This document shows, one piece after another, positions 1-10,382 of a DNA stretch of 35,125 bases (position 1 is its first letter; every line of letters begins with the position of its first letter). The DNA comes from Zygnema circumcarinatum (Eukaryota > Streptophyta > Zygnematophyceae > Zygnematales > Zygnemataceae), in the NCBI GenBank assembly GCA_037447605.1, contig CM074820.1:1115732-1150856 (forward strand). Reading direction: 5' to 3'. A model generated the notes under the pieces. It saw only the letters and a program-made list of their open reading frames with translations. It was not told the origin of the DNA and made no database searches. The translations under genes were made by a program, and so were the position numbers.

Positions 1-16
1 CCCCCCCCCCCCCCCC
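1..16. repeat. Poly-C run at window edge
   Basis: Sixteen consecutive C residues open the window, 22 bp beyond the stop codon of the DUF2462-like gene on its downstream side. It may be a genuine homopolymer or a place where an assembly stopped. Confidence 0.9.
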
Positions 17-37
17 ACGGATGGCGAAGCTTAACCG

Positions 38-970
38 CTAAATTTCCTTCTTCTTCTTCTTTTTCTTCCCTCCTGACCCTTTTGCAGCTTTCGCATTCTC
101 CTGCTCTTTGTTGAACTTGAGCACCTTGAATGCTGCCCCATCCTTCACGGCTACCGTTGCCGTCCTCGCCTCATTGGCATGATTGATGAACTTGGTCACC
201 TCCTGCAGGGTCACATCAAAGGAGAGGGCACATTTTCCAGCTTATGAGGGCACACAACAGTAAGAAAACCCTTCAAATTCCGAAAGGGAAAGTGAAAAAT
301 GCATACAGCGGCAGAGGACATGCAGAGCGGCTGATGGAAGATAATCACGGGAGGGTTTCGAAGTTGATATTCATCCAGACGGAGAGTTGAATTAAATGCC
401 TCTCACAAAGGCATGGCACTGAAAAACGCAGCTATTAAACACAGACTGCAGAAGTTAAACCAAGTTATTCCCCCCTTCCTGATTAAGTGCTTGTAATCTT
501 GACCTCTTGAGTTGAAATATATAAACAAGTTGAAGCGTTGATTCCCAATATATTGAGAAGCACAAACCTTGTTAGAAGAGTACTCGTCAGTTTTCTTGTT
601 AGGAGCCTTCACAACTTTGCCTGCACTCCAAGGCCCACCCAAAAGCTCCCACATCATGTCCATAGCAACAGACCAAGGCTAAATCTGTAACGTTATTTGG
701 TTGTACGATGTTTTCTGACCCTTATTGCTTTATTAAAGCACAACTTCTTATCGTAAGCTAAGTGCGAATAAGAACATAGGAGGCTCCCTCTATCAGCCAA
801 TCTTACAAAGAGCATGTGTAAAGGAAACTTTCCAGATAAACTGGAAAAACCAGGAACATTCAGACTATAAGCAAAGACCAACCTTTCCGAATCTTGAGAA
901 GTTTGCCATGGCGACTTGGGGCAGCCTGCTTCTTCTGCTGTCCTTTGAAAAGGGTACCCTTCTGGGTCAT
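38..970 (-). CDS. DUF2462/UPF0390-like small basic protein, 3 exons, 101 aa
   Basis: Exons on the minus strand are 970-883, 620-568 and 202-38 (stop TAG at 40-38). Donors are AAAG|GTTGGT and AAG|GTTTGT, acceptors are TGCAG, and phases agree (88+53+165 nt). The protein starts MTQKGTLFKGQQKK and carries SRHGK, RKGKVVKAP and EVTKFINHANEA. It ends in a seven-lysine run, KKKKKKKEI. The order 'basic start, RKG-K-V, alpha-helical EVTKFIN segment, VLK' resembles the DUF2462 (UPF0390, Leydig cell tumour 10 kDa homologue) family, whose animal members are nucleolar. The role is not established. The gene structure is well supported; the family name comes from memory of the pattern and is moderate. The ATG at 970 is chosen because it opens the frame that joins all three exons. 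The first two introns are 262 and 365 bp. Confidence 0.75.
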
Positions 971-1224
971 TCCTAGCCTGGGCAGCCCGTAAAAGAACCC
1001 AATCAGAAAAGAAATTCTGGCACTGACAGAACCCACTTAAGTCTAAAATCAACTTCTGAAAATGTCAGCAAAGCCTGATCTTGATCTTGCGGACCGAGAT
1101 TTATATTTCTAATTCTATGCCTCATTCCTCCATAGCTACACTCGTCCTACGTAGACGCCCAATCACACTCTCAGCGAGTGAGCTCCGCTACAAAGGCCTG
1201 AACGCTCAGTATGTCAGTCTGTTT

Positions 1225-1283
1225 ATGCACTCTCCCTCCCTCCCTCTCCTCTCCCACTCCCTCACTCTCCTCTCTCTCTACAG
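1225..1283. repeat. CT-rich low-complexity tract
   Basis: Pyrimidine-rich CTCC/CTCT sequence about 250 bp upstream of the DUF2462-like start, reading as GA-rich on that gene's strand. Apart from this tract and the hairpins listed next, 971-1674 holds no gene I can support; its short ORFs lack start context, introns or family motifs. Confidence 0.7.
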
Positions 1284-1470
1284 TCGGAGGCTAACGCACT
1301 AGATCAGCATATGGGGAGGCCGTGTGTTAATTCCTACCAGCCTCACATACGTTTTTTTCCGTCCCTGCAGTACTAGCACCCCTGAAATTTGAAACCCTAA
1401 AGGTCATTTTCTCCTGGGAGGGGCCGAAACAAATCCCTTGCAAGGAGGCCGTACAGGGAGGGGTTCCATG

Positions 1471-1517
1471 GTCCATGATTCCGTCATGGTTTCGTCGTGG
1501 TTGACGGAATCATGGAC
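1471..1517. repeat. 16-bp perfect inverted repeat (hairpin)
   Basis: 1471-1486 (GTCCATGATTCCGTCA) is the exact reverse complement of 1502-1517, with a 15-nt spacer. The preceding TTCCATGGTCC at 1464-1474 also occurs next to the left end of the 2406-3005 element, so this may be the edge of a related, diverged mobile element. Confidence 0.75.
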
Positions 1518-1548
1518 GAGTTCCATGAGGGCACGTTGGACGACGTGG

Positions 1549-1573
1549 CGCCGACGTGGCTGCCACGTCGGCG
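1549..1573. repeat. 12-bp GC-rich hairpin with ACGTGG core
   Basis: CGCCGACGTGGC at 1549-1560 is the exact reverse complement of 1562-1573, with a 1-nt spacer. It contains CCACGT, a core seen repeatedly in this window. It could be a terminal or subterminal structure of a transposon or a paired bZIP/bHLH site; I cannot tell which. Confidence 0.6.
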
Positions 1574-1674
1574 ATTTGTGGAAAGCGGCAGGAGAGTTTC
1601 ACAAAACGCGATGGCATTGTCCAATCGCGCAGCGCCACGTGGCCGGCAAGAATCAGTCGGCTTGGGGTTGGGTC

Positions 1675-2405
1675 TAGGGTCGAAGCCTTAGAGCTTAGGG
1701 TTAGGGTTTAGGGTTAGTTCTTAGGGTTTTGGGTTGAGAGCTTAGTGTCTGGGGGAGAGGGTTTAGGTTTTGGGGTTTTGGGTTCAGGGTTTAAGGTTCA
1801 AGGTTTAGGGCGTAGGGTTTGGGGTTAGGTTTTGAAGTATAGGTCTTAGGGGTTAGGAAGTAGAGTTCAGGGTTTGGTGTTTAGAGTTTAAGGCTTTGGG
1901 TTTAAGGTTCATGGCTTAGGGTTAGAAAAAGCTTAGGGTTTAGGATTTAGGATTTATAAGGTTTGGAGTTTGTATTAAGTTTGGACTATAGGGTTTATGG
2001 TTTGGGGTTTAGAGTGGGTTTGAAGATTACGTTTTAGGATTTGAGGTTTGGGGTTCAGGTTAAAGTTTTAGGTTTGAGGGCTTAGTGATTAGGGTTTGGA
2101 ATTTAGGGTTGAGGGTTTAGGGCTTAGAGCTAAGGTTAAGTTTTTAAAATTACGGTTGGGGTTTAGGGTTTAGGCTTTAGGATTTCGTGTATATTGTTTC
2201 AAGGCTCACGGTCTAGGGTTTAGGATTGAGGTTTACAGTTTAGGGCTTAGGGTTTTAGGGTTTACAGTTAGGGTTTAAGGTTTAGAGTTTAGAGTTTATG
2301 GTTCAGGGCTTAGGGTTTAGTGTTTGGAGTTTGGGGTTTGATGTTTAGACTTGGGGTTGGATTTCGGATTTATGGTTTAGGGTTTAGGGTTTAGTGTTCA
2401 GGCCT
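1675..2405 (+). repeat. Interstitial degenerate telomere-like tract (TTTAGGG/TTAGGG)
   Basis: About 730 bp made almost only of variants of TTTAGGG and TTAGGG (for example TTAGGGTTTAGGG at several places), with point changes and small insertions. TTTAGGG is the plant-type telomere unit. The G-rich strand is the plus strand throughout. The tract sits between coding genes, not at a chromosome end, so it is interstitial. Its decay suggests age. It abuts the left terminal repeat of the next element exactly at 2406. Confidence 0.85.
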
Positions 2406-3005
2406 AGGGTGCGTTTCCATGGTCCAACTTCGTCAATTTGGTTGAATGAAGAAGTTGGAAACTGAGGCGGAGAGTTTTCAAACCTCCGAAACGAAATATT
2501 TTTATTCAACTTCGTTCAACCAGCTGAATATCAACCGTCCGCACGTGCCAGCCGGTTGCATCCTGAAGGACGCCGCTTCGCGCAGCTACCGCTAACGAGA
2601 AACCGCCACGTGGCGTCCACGTGGCACCTTGCGAACCACGAATGTCAGTGTCAGCCTGGCACGCACCTCTCTCTCTCCGGCAGACGCCGCCCAGTCTCTC
2701 CTCACCGCGAATTCGTTCAAGCGAAGTCCTAAACCCTAAACCTTGCGGGCTTCACGAATGGGCGGACAGCGTGGAAAGAGAGGAGGTTTGGGGTGCCTCG
2801 TGTCGATATTCGTTTATAATTTGAATTTCGTTCATCCCTTTTTTGTATTCGGGTACGAAGGCGAGACCCGAATTATTTTAATTCAACTTGCCCACGTCGC
2901 CAACTCGTTCAACCGTCCGCAGGTGCAAAAACACGTCAGCAAAGTTGAACCACGTCATCATCCGTGCAACCAGTTGAACGAGGCTTTACGATGGAAACGC
3001 ACCCT
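2406..3005. mobile_element. 600-bp non-autonomous TIR element
   Basis: AGGGTGCGTTTCCAT at 2406-2420 is the exact reverse complement of 2991-3005. The interior has no transposase. It holds repeated GTTGAAC/GTTCAAC words and an internal direct repeat, CAACCGTCCGCA(C/G)GTGC, near 2532 and 2911. A short CCTAAACCCTAAACC stretch near 2727 runs opposite to the adjacent telomere-like tract. I see no clear target-site duplication (left flank TCAGGCCT, right flank GTGACCCT), so the superfamily is undetermined; hAT-like or PIF/Harbinger-like ends are possible. ORFs at 2621-3009 inside it show no protein similarity I recognise. Confidence 0.65.
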
Positions 3006-3096
3006 GTGACCCTCGCCATTTGGGATGGCAAAAAGTCCGTATAAGGGACTTTTAGAGTTGTCAGATTTCAGTATTACAACGTTCTAAGTTCAGGTT

Positions 3097-3405
3097 TTTA
3101 GAACACTTTTAGAACGGCTGTACGACCGTTGAAATTGAACAGCATGTACGGCTGTACGGCTGTCATTTCAATTTTAGGTTTTGGCGTTGCGAATGGCGCT
3201 GGTCCCTCAGAGAGGCTACCGTACGACCATACGATTATTCTAAAAGTGTTTTATAAAACGGCCTGACTCTTACAACCTAAAACCTTTTGATTTCTAAAAA
3301 CACGACACTGCTATTGCGTTCTAATGTCCATCCCTGGTCGCCATACAGTACTGTACAGAGAAGATTGTCCCGTACCGTACGGCATGTACGAACTGTACGG
3401 ATAGA
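3097..3405. repeat. GTACG-rich repeat region with weak inverted ends
   Basis: TTTTTAGAACACTTTTAGAA near 3097-3115 is mirrored by TTCTAAAAGTGTTTTATAAA near 3238-3257. Between and beyond lie many GTACGG/CGTACG words (near 3119, 3146, 3218, 3373 and 3389). This looks like the remnant of a small transposable element with subterminal repeats, but no clean ends or duplication are visible. Confidence 0.4.
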
Positions 3406-3474
3406 GCTGAACCCCCCCTCCGCTCCCTTTAAAGGGCGCCAACAGCTCGGAGCGGTGAAGGCACGTGTCACCTC

Positions 3475-3489
3475 GGGGGGGGGGGGGGG
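3475..3489. repeat. Poly-G run
   Basis: Fifteen consecutive G residues about 150 bp upstream of the TAF4 start codon, followed by GA/GGGG-rich sequence. It could form a quadruplex near the promoter, or be a length-unstable homopolymer. Confidence 0.85.
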
Positions 3490-3635
3490 AAGGGGAAAGC
3501 CATGGCTGCCGAGAGAGTGCAGGAGATCAGGAGGGGAGGGGGGCCGGGCTGCTGCTGCTGCTGCTACTTCTGTGACACCTATAGGGGGGAGTGAAGCAGG
3601 GAAGCGGAGGGCTGGTTGGAGGGCGGCGGGGAAGG

Positions 3636-6600
3636 ATGGACCTCCTCAAGTCGCTCCTCGACGAGGTATTTTGGTTGACAGTTGGCGGTTCATGGTTCAT
3701 GGAAGGTAGTGTGAGTTAGCGAATAGGAAGTGGTGCAGGAGTAGGAATTATGGATTGTTTTGCACTGCTGCGAGGTGCTTGAAACGGATGCTGGCGTCGA
3801 AACATCAAGGACGTTCTGTTCAATGTCGAGTCAGTTTGTTTGGTCATTAGCACAATGGTGCCTCTCTCCGGCGAAACGATGAAGACTTGAATGTAGGAGA
3901 AGAAGTGAAGTAAGTGTTTGGGCAAACAGGGCGCATGATTTTTTCATCAGAGCCACGGTGGTAGGCAGAGAGCATCGCTGCAAGTATTTCTCAGGAACAT
4001 TTCGAATGAATCGTAGAGAAAGTGTTGATAGGGCGTACTTAATTCTGAAGGCAACCAAGTGCTGGGGATAGTGCCGAGAGTAGAGGCGGAGCACAAGGCA
4101 GAGCTGCATGGGAACTGCTGCAGTGCTCATAAAGGCAGCGGAAGTTAAGAGAGAGAAATGATAGGATAGCGAGAGAGAGGGGAGGTAGGGTAAAGCAATT
4201 TCAAACAACAAAACAAAACAAACAACAACACAGCAAAAGCAAAAAAGTAAACGCACAGCACAGCAAAAGTTTGGCGAGACGGGATGAGTAAGGAACTTCA
4301 AACTGATATAGGAGGATTATTGTTGTTGGTTATGAGAGTTCGAGGCCATACCATAAGGGAGAAGTGAGAAGCTGAGGAGGAAGGAAAGGCGGGAGCTTAG
4401 CAAGGCAGGGAAGGGAGGCGATAGAGAGCCAAGACTGCAGAAAGCGCAGGGCTCGGTAATCAAGCCTGAATCATATAGACTGCGGAGTTCTTCCAGAGTA
4501 GTGGCCACAGTGTTGATGGTTAAATTCATGGGTGGGACTGGCAAGAGGAAATTGGAACAAGCGGGCGGTATAGCCCGAGAGGGAAAATGTTTAAAAACTG
4601 TATATCATGTCAGTTAGCCGGCTGACAAAGCAGTGACAGAAGGAAGAAAATGCAGAGAGGGAAGAGGAAATATTTTGCTGTTAACATGCTGGTCCATAAG
4701 GCCAAGATTGTAGAAGCCATTCTTAAAGGAATAGTGTTGAAACAATTGAGAATACCACAAAAGAGAGAGAGGGAGCAAGCAGTAGGCAGCAGGCAGACTC
4801 GCATGGGAGTTGGCCGAAGCACAGTAAGACTAAGAATACTAGTTTAACGTCAGAAGGGTGTGTGCCGCAGGTAGTCAGGAATAAGAGAGGCGTCGTAGTA
4901 GCCAGAGACCGCGGAAGTAGGGGGCAGACTGACGCGAAATGTCTGCTTGATCCAAGCAAATTCTTGTCCCTTAAATTACACATCACGAAGGATTCGAAAG
5001 CAATTGGGAGGTTAGGGCATAGTGAGGATAGGTATTGCAGGATAGAGGTCGCAGAGGAGGTGAGCTAAGTAAGCCAGGGTCCAAGGCTGCGTTGGAAGAG
5101 TTTCTGTTTGTACCCATGCGGGTCTATGTCTGTGAGATGCTCTATGCCAACCGCTCAAATCTTCCTCACTGTCGAGTTCCTGCCTGCCATATGTTTGGTG
5201 TTGTAAGGTTTTTACTCTCTGGGTATTTTGGTCTTTCCTCGTGTGCAGGAGGAGCCCACACCTACCCATTCCTCCCAGCGTGTGGAGGACCTGGTGGCTT
5301 CCCTCAGCCGCGATCTGGGAACAGCGCCTGCTCCCTTGCCTGCAGGAGGGTTGAATTCAATGGTGTCGAACACTACCACAGCATACGGCCATCCTATGTC
5401 AATGCCTACCAGTAACGGCATTCCTCATGTTCCCCGAGCAATGGTTCCCTCAAGCCAGATGGGCGTTCCCGCGATGGATCAGGCTATGGGCATTCCACAG
5501 ATGAGGATATCTGCAGGGACTCCGGCATCCGGTAGAGGCATATCTTACTTTCCCCTTCATTTAGATGTTTGCCTCTCCCTTTCCTTCAAACCCGAACTCT
5601 CCTCTCTTCACACGGTAATGTGATTCTTGAAATTCCTGCCACATCAAGTACTTTTCTTCCGCTTTCTGTCAGGTATTGCTGCAATGCCTGGGGGGCCTCG
5701 AAACATGATGGGCTCCCCTATGGGTGGTACAACTCAAGGGTGGGCTGCCCACCCATCCGCCATGGCTACCATGCTGCAGCAGCCTCAACCAGGAGCATAT
5801 CAGTGGGCCCCTCAGCAGATGAGGCAGCCATTGCCGTCCGCTGCTCCCTCTCGGGCACAACGGCCATCAGGAGGTGGGGGAGGTGGAGGGCAACCTGCAT
5901 CCATCTCCCTATTGCATTTGCTACCTGCTCTACGAATGCGACTTGCACCTGACCAGTACAAGCAGGTGGAGGAGGCTGCGCATCGGTGGAGGGTGAGTTA
6001 GGATTGAACGAGAGACTGGGCGGACCGCTAACGAGAAAATCGTGGACGTCGGTAGGAGATGAGAGTGGATTAATCTTAGCAAGTTGTTCAGACATCTGGT
6101 ATTCCATGTTGAAATCTTTTACTTTTTTTAAGGCTTAGGAGGGTGTCATCTAAGTTTCTGGAATGAAGCAGAAGGTAGCAAGTTTCTTCTCGATGGTAGA
6201 TAATTTCGCAGTCATCTTCTGCTAGTCCGTTCCCTCGAACATGATTTGCGGTGTACTGATTCAGGTGGTTGCAAAATGGAGGCTCGGCTGTCTCACGGAT
6301 GGATGTTCACATGTCCCTTTTAGGGGCGAGGGGGCAGACGGGAAGTTTGCGGAAGGATGAGTTCTTCTCCCAACTGAGGCAGATATGCGGTCAAGTGCTC
6401 GTGGAGGTGATTGCACAGCTCAAGGTGAGGTTCACATGCTCGAGAGTTTCCTGTTAGGGTCTTCCTATATAACTTTGAAATCCCGAACACTGATTCCTTT
6501 GTCCTTATAGCTGGCAAACATGTTGCAGCAACAAATTGTCTACTTGGTCATTCCTGATTGTCCTACTGCTTGATTTGTGAATAAAAACATTCATGCAGAA

Positions 6601-9234
6601 GGAGGGAGCCACAAAATCCGCAGATGGAAGGCTCCGTAAAGCACGTGACGATGCCGTAAGGTCTGGTATGATGCGGGCAGAGATAGGGACTGATGAAGCA
6701 CAGATGGGTAGCCGAATACCAATTATGAAGCCTGAGCAAGCAGAGGGAGAAGCAGTTACTTCAGCCTCTCTAACAAATGGAGGGAGCAGGCCTTCTACTC
6801 CCGGTATACCGCAACAGGTCTCTCAACAACCTTCCCGGCCCTCACAAGCAATGCCTTTCCAACAGCAGTCACAGGTCACCACTGCTCAGCCGACTTCAAA
6901 GCCATGGCCGGCAGAGTCATCAGCTCCGCAACCTCACCCAGGCCTTCAAATCAAGAAGGAAGGAGGTAAGTTTACCATATCCCCTTACTACAAAACTTCT
7001 ACAAGTCTGGTCTCTCTCCGCCTGTTGGCATCAAGTTAGAAAGTTGTGGAGTGCAATTGGAGTTATTGACATTCCATTTCGAATTTGGGAGGGTCACAGC
7101 AGATCAGCCACAAGTGCAGGTATGGGGCGGCGATCAGACGATGCAGTCGGTGGGGAGTGGAGGGCGAAATTATCTTCTTCAGCAGCAGGAGGAGGGGGGT
7201 TTGCAGGGACAGCAGGGCGTGTCAGTTGATGCGAAAGCAAAGTTGCAAACGCAGTCACGTCCCAAAAAGGGTAAGGCTGGGCAGGGCTCACCTCCGAGAA
7301 CTGCTTCCTCCCTTCTGCAAAAAGAAGGAGATGCCAAGGTTGACCTAGGGGGAACATATTTCGGGAATGCTCAAGGTGGTGTGTTGTCCTCAGGTGTGGG
7401 AGAGCAGGCGGTAGGGAGCATGGGAGGGGATGAACAGTCTTTAGGGTTGATACCAGGGCTAGAGGGAGAGAGGAAGAGGATGTCATCAAATGAGGGGTCA
7501 GAACCGCCGGGAAAGAGGATGAAGGTTGGAGAAGAGGCAAATGTATCTTCCTTAGTTACTCAAAATGGAGGCTATGCTGCAAACAACAGCTTAGGAACGG
7601 GCTTAGGAGGCTTGGGAATGCAAGGAATGGACGCGGGTACATCTCCTGCAGCATTAGGGAGAGGTGGGGCAATCCCCCTCACCAGCAATAGTACACCGTT
7701 AGCTGGGTTTTCTTCAAGGCCTGCTTTCCCTGCACTGCCTACAGGGTTCTCCGCTTCCTCCATGGCTAACCAGGGAGGAAACCGACATACAACACAAGGA
7801 ACTATAGGGTCTCGGCCTGGGATGTCTCCCAGTGGTCTTGCAGTTACTCCTATGACAGGCATGATGCAATCTGGAATCTCATCTACTCGCTCATCTACTC
7901 CCCCTCTCCCAAGCCCTGCAGCTTTTCCTAGTCAGGCTATGGGCTCTGCTGCTGCCTATGCATCGTCTCCCGCAGGAGCAGGTAGAGGACTGCCCGTGAA
8001 AGGGGCTAAAACCAAGCCTTTGGTAGGTGTAGGTTCTGGAGGGTTTCCCTCTGCATCTATGCCTGCTACTACTGGGGTTGTAGCTGTAGCATCTCCTCCT
8101 GCAGGAGCAGTGGGAGGCTCAGTATTCGCCGGTTCACAGTTAAAGAGGCCTTCAGATGTGCATGCAATAGGGCAGGCAACGGCTAAGAAGTCGAAACCTG
8201 GAGAGGGGGAGAGCATTGAGCAGTTGAATGATGTTACTGCGGTGAGTGGAGTGAACTTGAGGGAGGAAGAGGAAAGGCTACAAGCCCTCCCAGCAGCACC
8301 GAGATCTGAGGCAGAGAGACGGCAAGCTCGGGAGGAGGAAAGGTTGTTTCTTGAAGTCGGACCCCTGCGAGCGAAAGTAGCAGCTGCCGCAGCAAAGGTT
8401 GGAATTCGAAGTAGCGAAGATGCGTTAAAATGTCTCTCTGCAGCGGCAGAGGAGAGGTTACGAGTGCTTCTTGGAGAGATGTTGAAACTGGCAAAGCAGA
8501 GGATGGATTTGGGCAGAATGGGGCATAGGGTGGTGAGCTCAAGCACTGTGTTGCAGCAACTTCGACGGATTGAGAAACGTGAACGGGAAGCTTTACAGCA
8601 GCGGAAGGCTGAAGAAGCAGAGAGGTTGCGGAAGCTGGGAGAGAAGGAGCGGAAGGAGAAGGGAGGTGCCCTTGGAGAGGCACAGAAGGAAGAGATGAGA
8701 GCGAAGGCACAGAAAGCGAAGGAGTTGGAGGAGGACAAACAGAGGGCAAAATCGGCAAATGAAGCAGCGAAAGCAGCAGTTGGGCTTGATCCCCGGTATG
8801 CAAAATGGATGAGAGAGGCGGAGATGAAAAAGCTCGCTGCAGAAAAAGCTGCTCAGCAGCAGTTGCCTCCACCTACAGCTGCAGCAGCTGCAAAGGCAGC
8901 AACAGCAGCAGAGGGCCGGGAAGATAGCATGGGGAATGGGGGGGCTGGGGGAGGGGAGTATGAGGGGGGAGGGGAGTATGACATGGGTTTGGGGGGAAAA
9001 GGGTCGTTCGGCAAGGGAGGGGGTTTTGGAAAGAGGCATGGATTGGGCACTCCTGGAAAGAGGAAGGAGGTCAGTATTGGGCTGAAGGACGTGATTGCCG
9101 TGCTTGAAAGGGAGCCGCAGATGTGTAAATCGGATCTACTATATAAGCTATATGAGAAGGAGCGGAAAGAGGAGCCTGACGGAGGAGACAAGGGCTCTGC
9201 AGGTCCTAGATTTGGGGCGTACAGAAGACACTAA
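3636..9234 (+). CDS. TAF4: Transcription initiation factor TFIID subunit 4, 6 exons, 1073 aa
   Basis: Exons are 3636-3665, 5249-5531, 5673-5992, 6338-6424, 6599-6965 and 7100-9234; phases 0,1,0,0,1 close perfectly (3222 nt). The start reads MDLLKSLLDE, then EEPTPTHSSQ and RVEDLVASLSRDLG, as in plant TAF4. Residues about 180-240 form the RST domain (LLHLLPALRMRL to QICGQVLVEVIAQLK), split by intron 3. Residues 241-730 are low complexity, rich in Q/P/G/S. From about 735 the TAF4 C-terminal domain begins with EQLNDVTAVSGVNLREEE, then histone-fold-like helices and a charged coiled coil. It ends with LKDVIAVLEREPQMCKSDLL at about 1023-1042. TAF4 pairs with TAF12 in TFIID. Intron 1 is 1583 bp and purine-rich on the plus strand; ORFs inside it are noise. 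The exon-4 acceptor GGGCAG|ACG has an unusually purine-rich approach, but only it keeps the RST frame. Confidence 0.93.
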
Positions 9235-10040
9235 AGGACGGGAAAATGGTGGACGATGAGTAAAAATATTTTAGACATTCGTGTTAATTTTGGAGATTGT
9301 GGTGTGCAGTTGGGCGGGTGACACGTGAATATGAGTTTGTTAACGGCAACAGCTAACATATGGAACTATCAAGCAGCAAGATGCGGTGTTGATTGGGACA
9401 CCTGCTTGAGTTGTAAGGCGGACATGTTTGGTATTAGGGTAGAAGAAAGGCGAGCCTTATGCCATTTGCCCCATTGTGCTATTCAGTCTTTGGTCGCGTG
9501 TCATGGGCTGAACATGATTGCTTCATGTGCCGCCTTTTGGCAGAAGTCTTCTCAGAAGCCGTTCTCCATGGCTTGATAGCTGTCTCAATTCGCCTTTGTA
9601 AGGAATGCGACCAGGAGCAAACATGTAAACTTTCCTCATTCTGATGAAAATGGCAAAAAAACAGGAATGATGAAGCAGTAAGGAATGGCACCACTCGAGA
9701 CAGGGGTCGATTTCATGCTCAATCGTAGTCCACTTTGTTGACCTTCGCCATGCTGGTTAGCTACTCGGTTCAAATTCAAACTTTCACTCAGCTCGTGAAG
9801 GCGAGTGGCGATTCCACGGTGGCACATGCACAGCGTCGTAAGAATAATCTGCGAACGGGTTTCCTTCTAACGGCGCGCATGTACCTCTGTCACGTCACGC
9901 TCCTCGCCCTCCTAGAACCTTCGAGAGCGACCTCCGCCGACGTACGGACGGGCCCTCTCCGCAACCGGGGATTGACACGTGGTACACTCTCATTGGCCGC
10001 TCGTCCCTGATGTTAAGTTGCGCCATACGAGGAACGGCCA
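9235..10040. other. Intergenic region without a supported gene
   Basis: This holds the TAF4 3' region and the distal promoter of the next gene. Short ORFs here have no recognisable motif. ACGTCA occurs at 9892-9897 and CACGTGG at 9976-9982, with an inverted CCAAT (ATTGG) just after, which fits the promoter of the gene starting at 10383. Confidence 0.6.
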
Positions 10041-10100
10041 TAATGACGTCACCATCTACGTCATATAGTTACGTCACAAGAAATCGTCACGTCACGCGTC
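10041..10100. promoter_or_regulatory. Cluster of ACGTCA (bZIP-type) sites
   Basis: A palindromic TGACGTCA at 10044-10051 is followed by ACGTCA at 10058-10063, 10071-10076 and 10089-10094. A CCACGTGT box lies at 10183-10190. TGACGTCA and CACGTG are established bZIP/bHLH sites in plants. The cluster is 290-340 bp upstream of the 10383 start, so it likely regulates that gene; this is inferred from position only. Confidence 0.5.
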
Positions 10101-10284
10101 GCCTCGCAAAGCTCGCGTCCCTTGGTCCCTACGCTGCGTCGGCGCGCGCTGGTAGCCGCAAGTGTCTTCCAATGGAGGGATGCCACGTGTTCAAATTGCC
10201 TACATGGCGAGTGGGCATTGGTTGCTGCTCGGCTCTACAAATAGCAAAGTTTGCGCAGTGGCGAAAGATGGTCACTTGCAAAAC

Positions 10285-10352
10285 TCTTTCCTCTCTCTCC
10301 TCTCTCTCTCTCTTTCCCTCTCTCTCGCTCTCTTTCTCTCTCTCTCTCTCTG
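10285..10352 (+). repeat. CT microsatellite in presumed 5' leader
   Basis: Nearly pure (CT)n with a few interruptions, ending 31 bp before the ATG at 10383. CT-rich leaders are common around plant transcription starts. RPB8 carries the same arrangement on its own strand. Confidence 0.85.
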
Positions 10353-10382
10353 TTGGCCGCCTGCAAGGGCTTCTCGGAAGCC

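Noticed and set aside
2621-3009. Two plus-strand ORFs inside the 600-bp TIR element
   Set aside because: No transposase motif; the element is too short and the frames are not continuous.
3287-3709. 140-codon plus-strand ORF upstream of and overlapping the TAF4 start
   Set aside because: Out of frame with TAF4 and running through a poly-G tract and GTACG repeats; no recognisable protein.
3831-4544. Minus-strand ORFs of 75-156 codons in TAF4 intron 1
   Set aside because: The intron is purine-rich on the plus strand, which keeps minus-strand frames open (Leu/Ser/Phe runs). No motifs or splice partners.
6505-6540. Possible extra TAF4 exon starting CTGGCAAACATG after TTATAG
   Set aside because: The acceptor looks good, but no acceptable donor follows before an in-frame stop, and exons 4 and 5 join in phase without it.
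7956-8738. 260-codon minus-strand ORF, Ser/Phe/Ala-rich
   Set aside because: Antisense shadow of the long TAF4 exon 6; composition is explained by the complementary codons.
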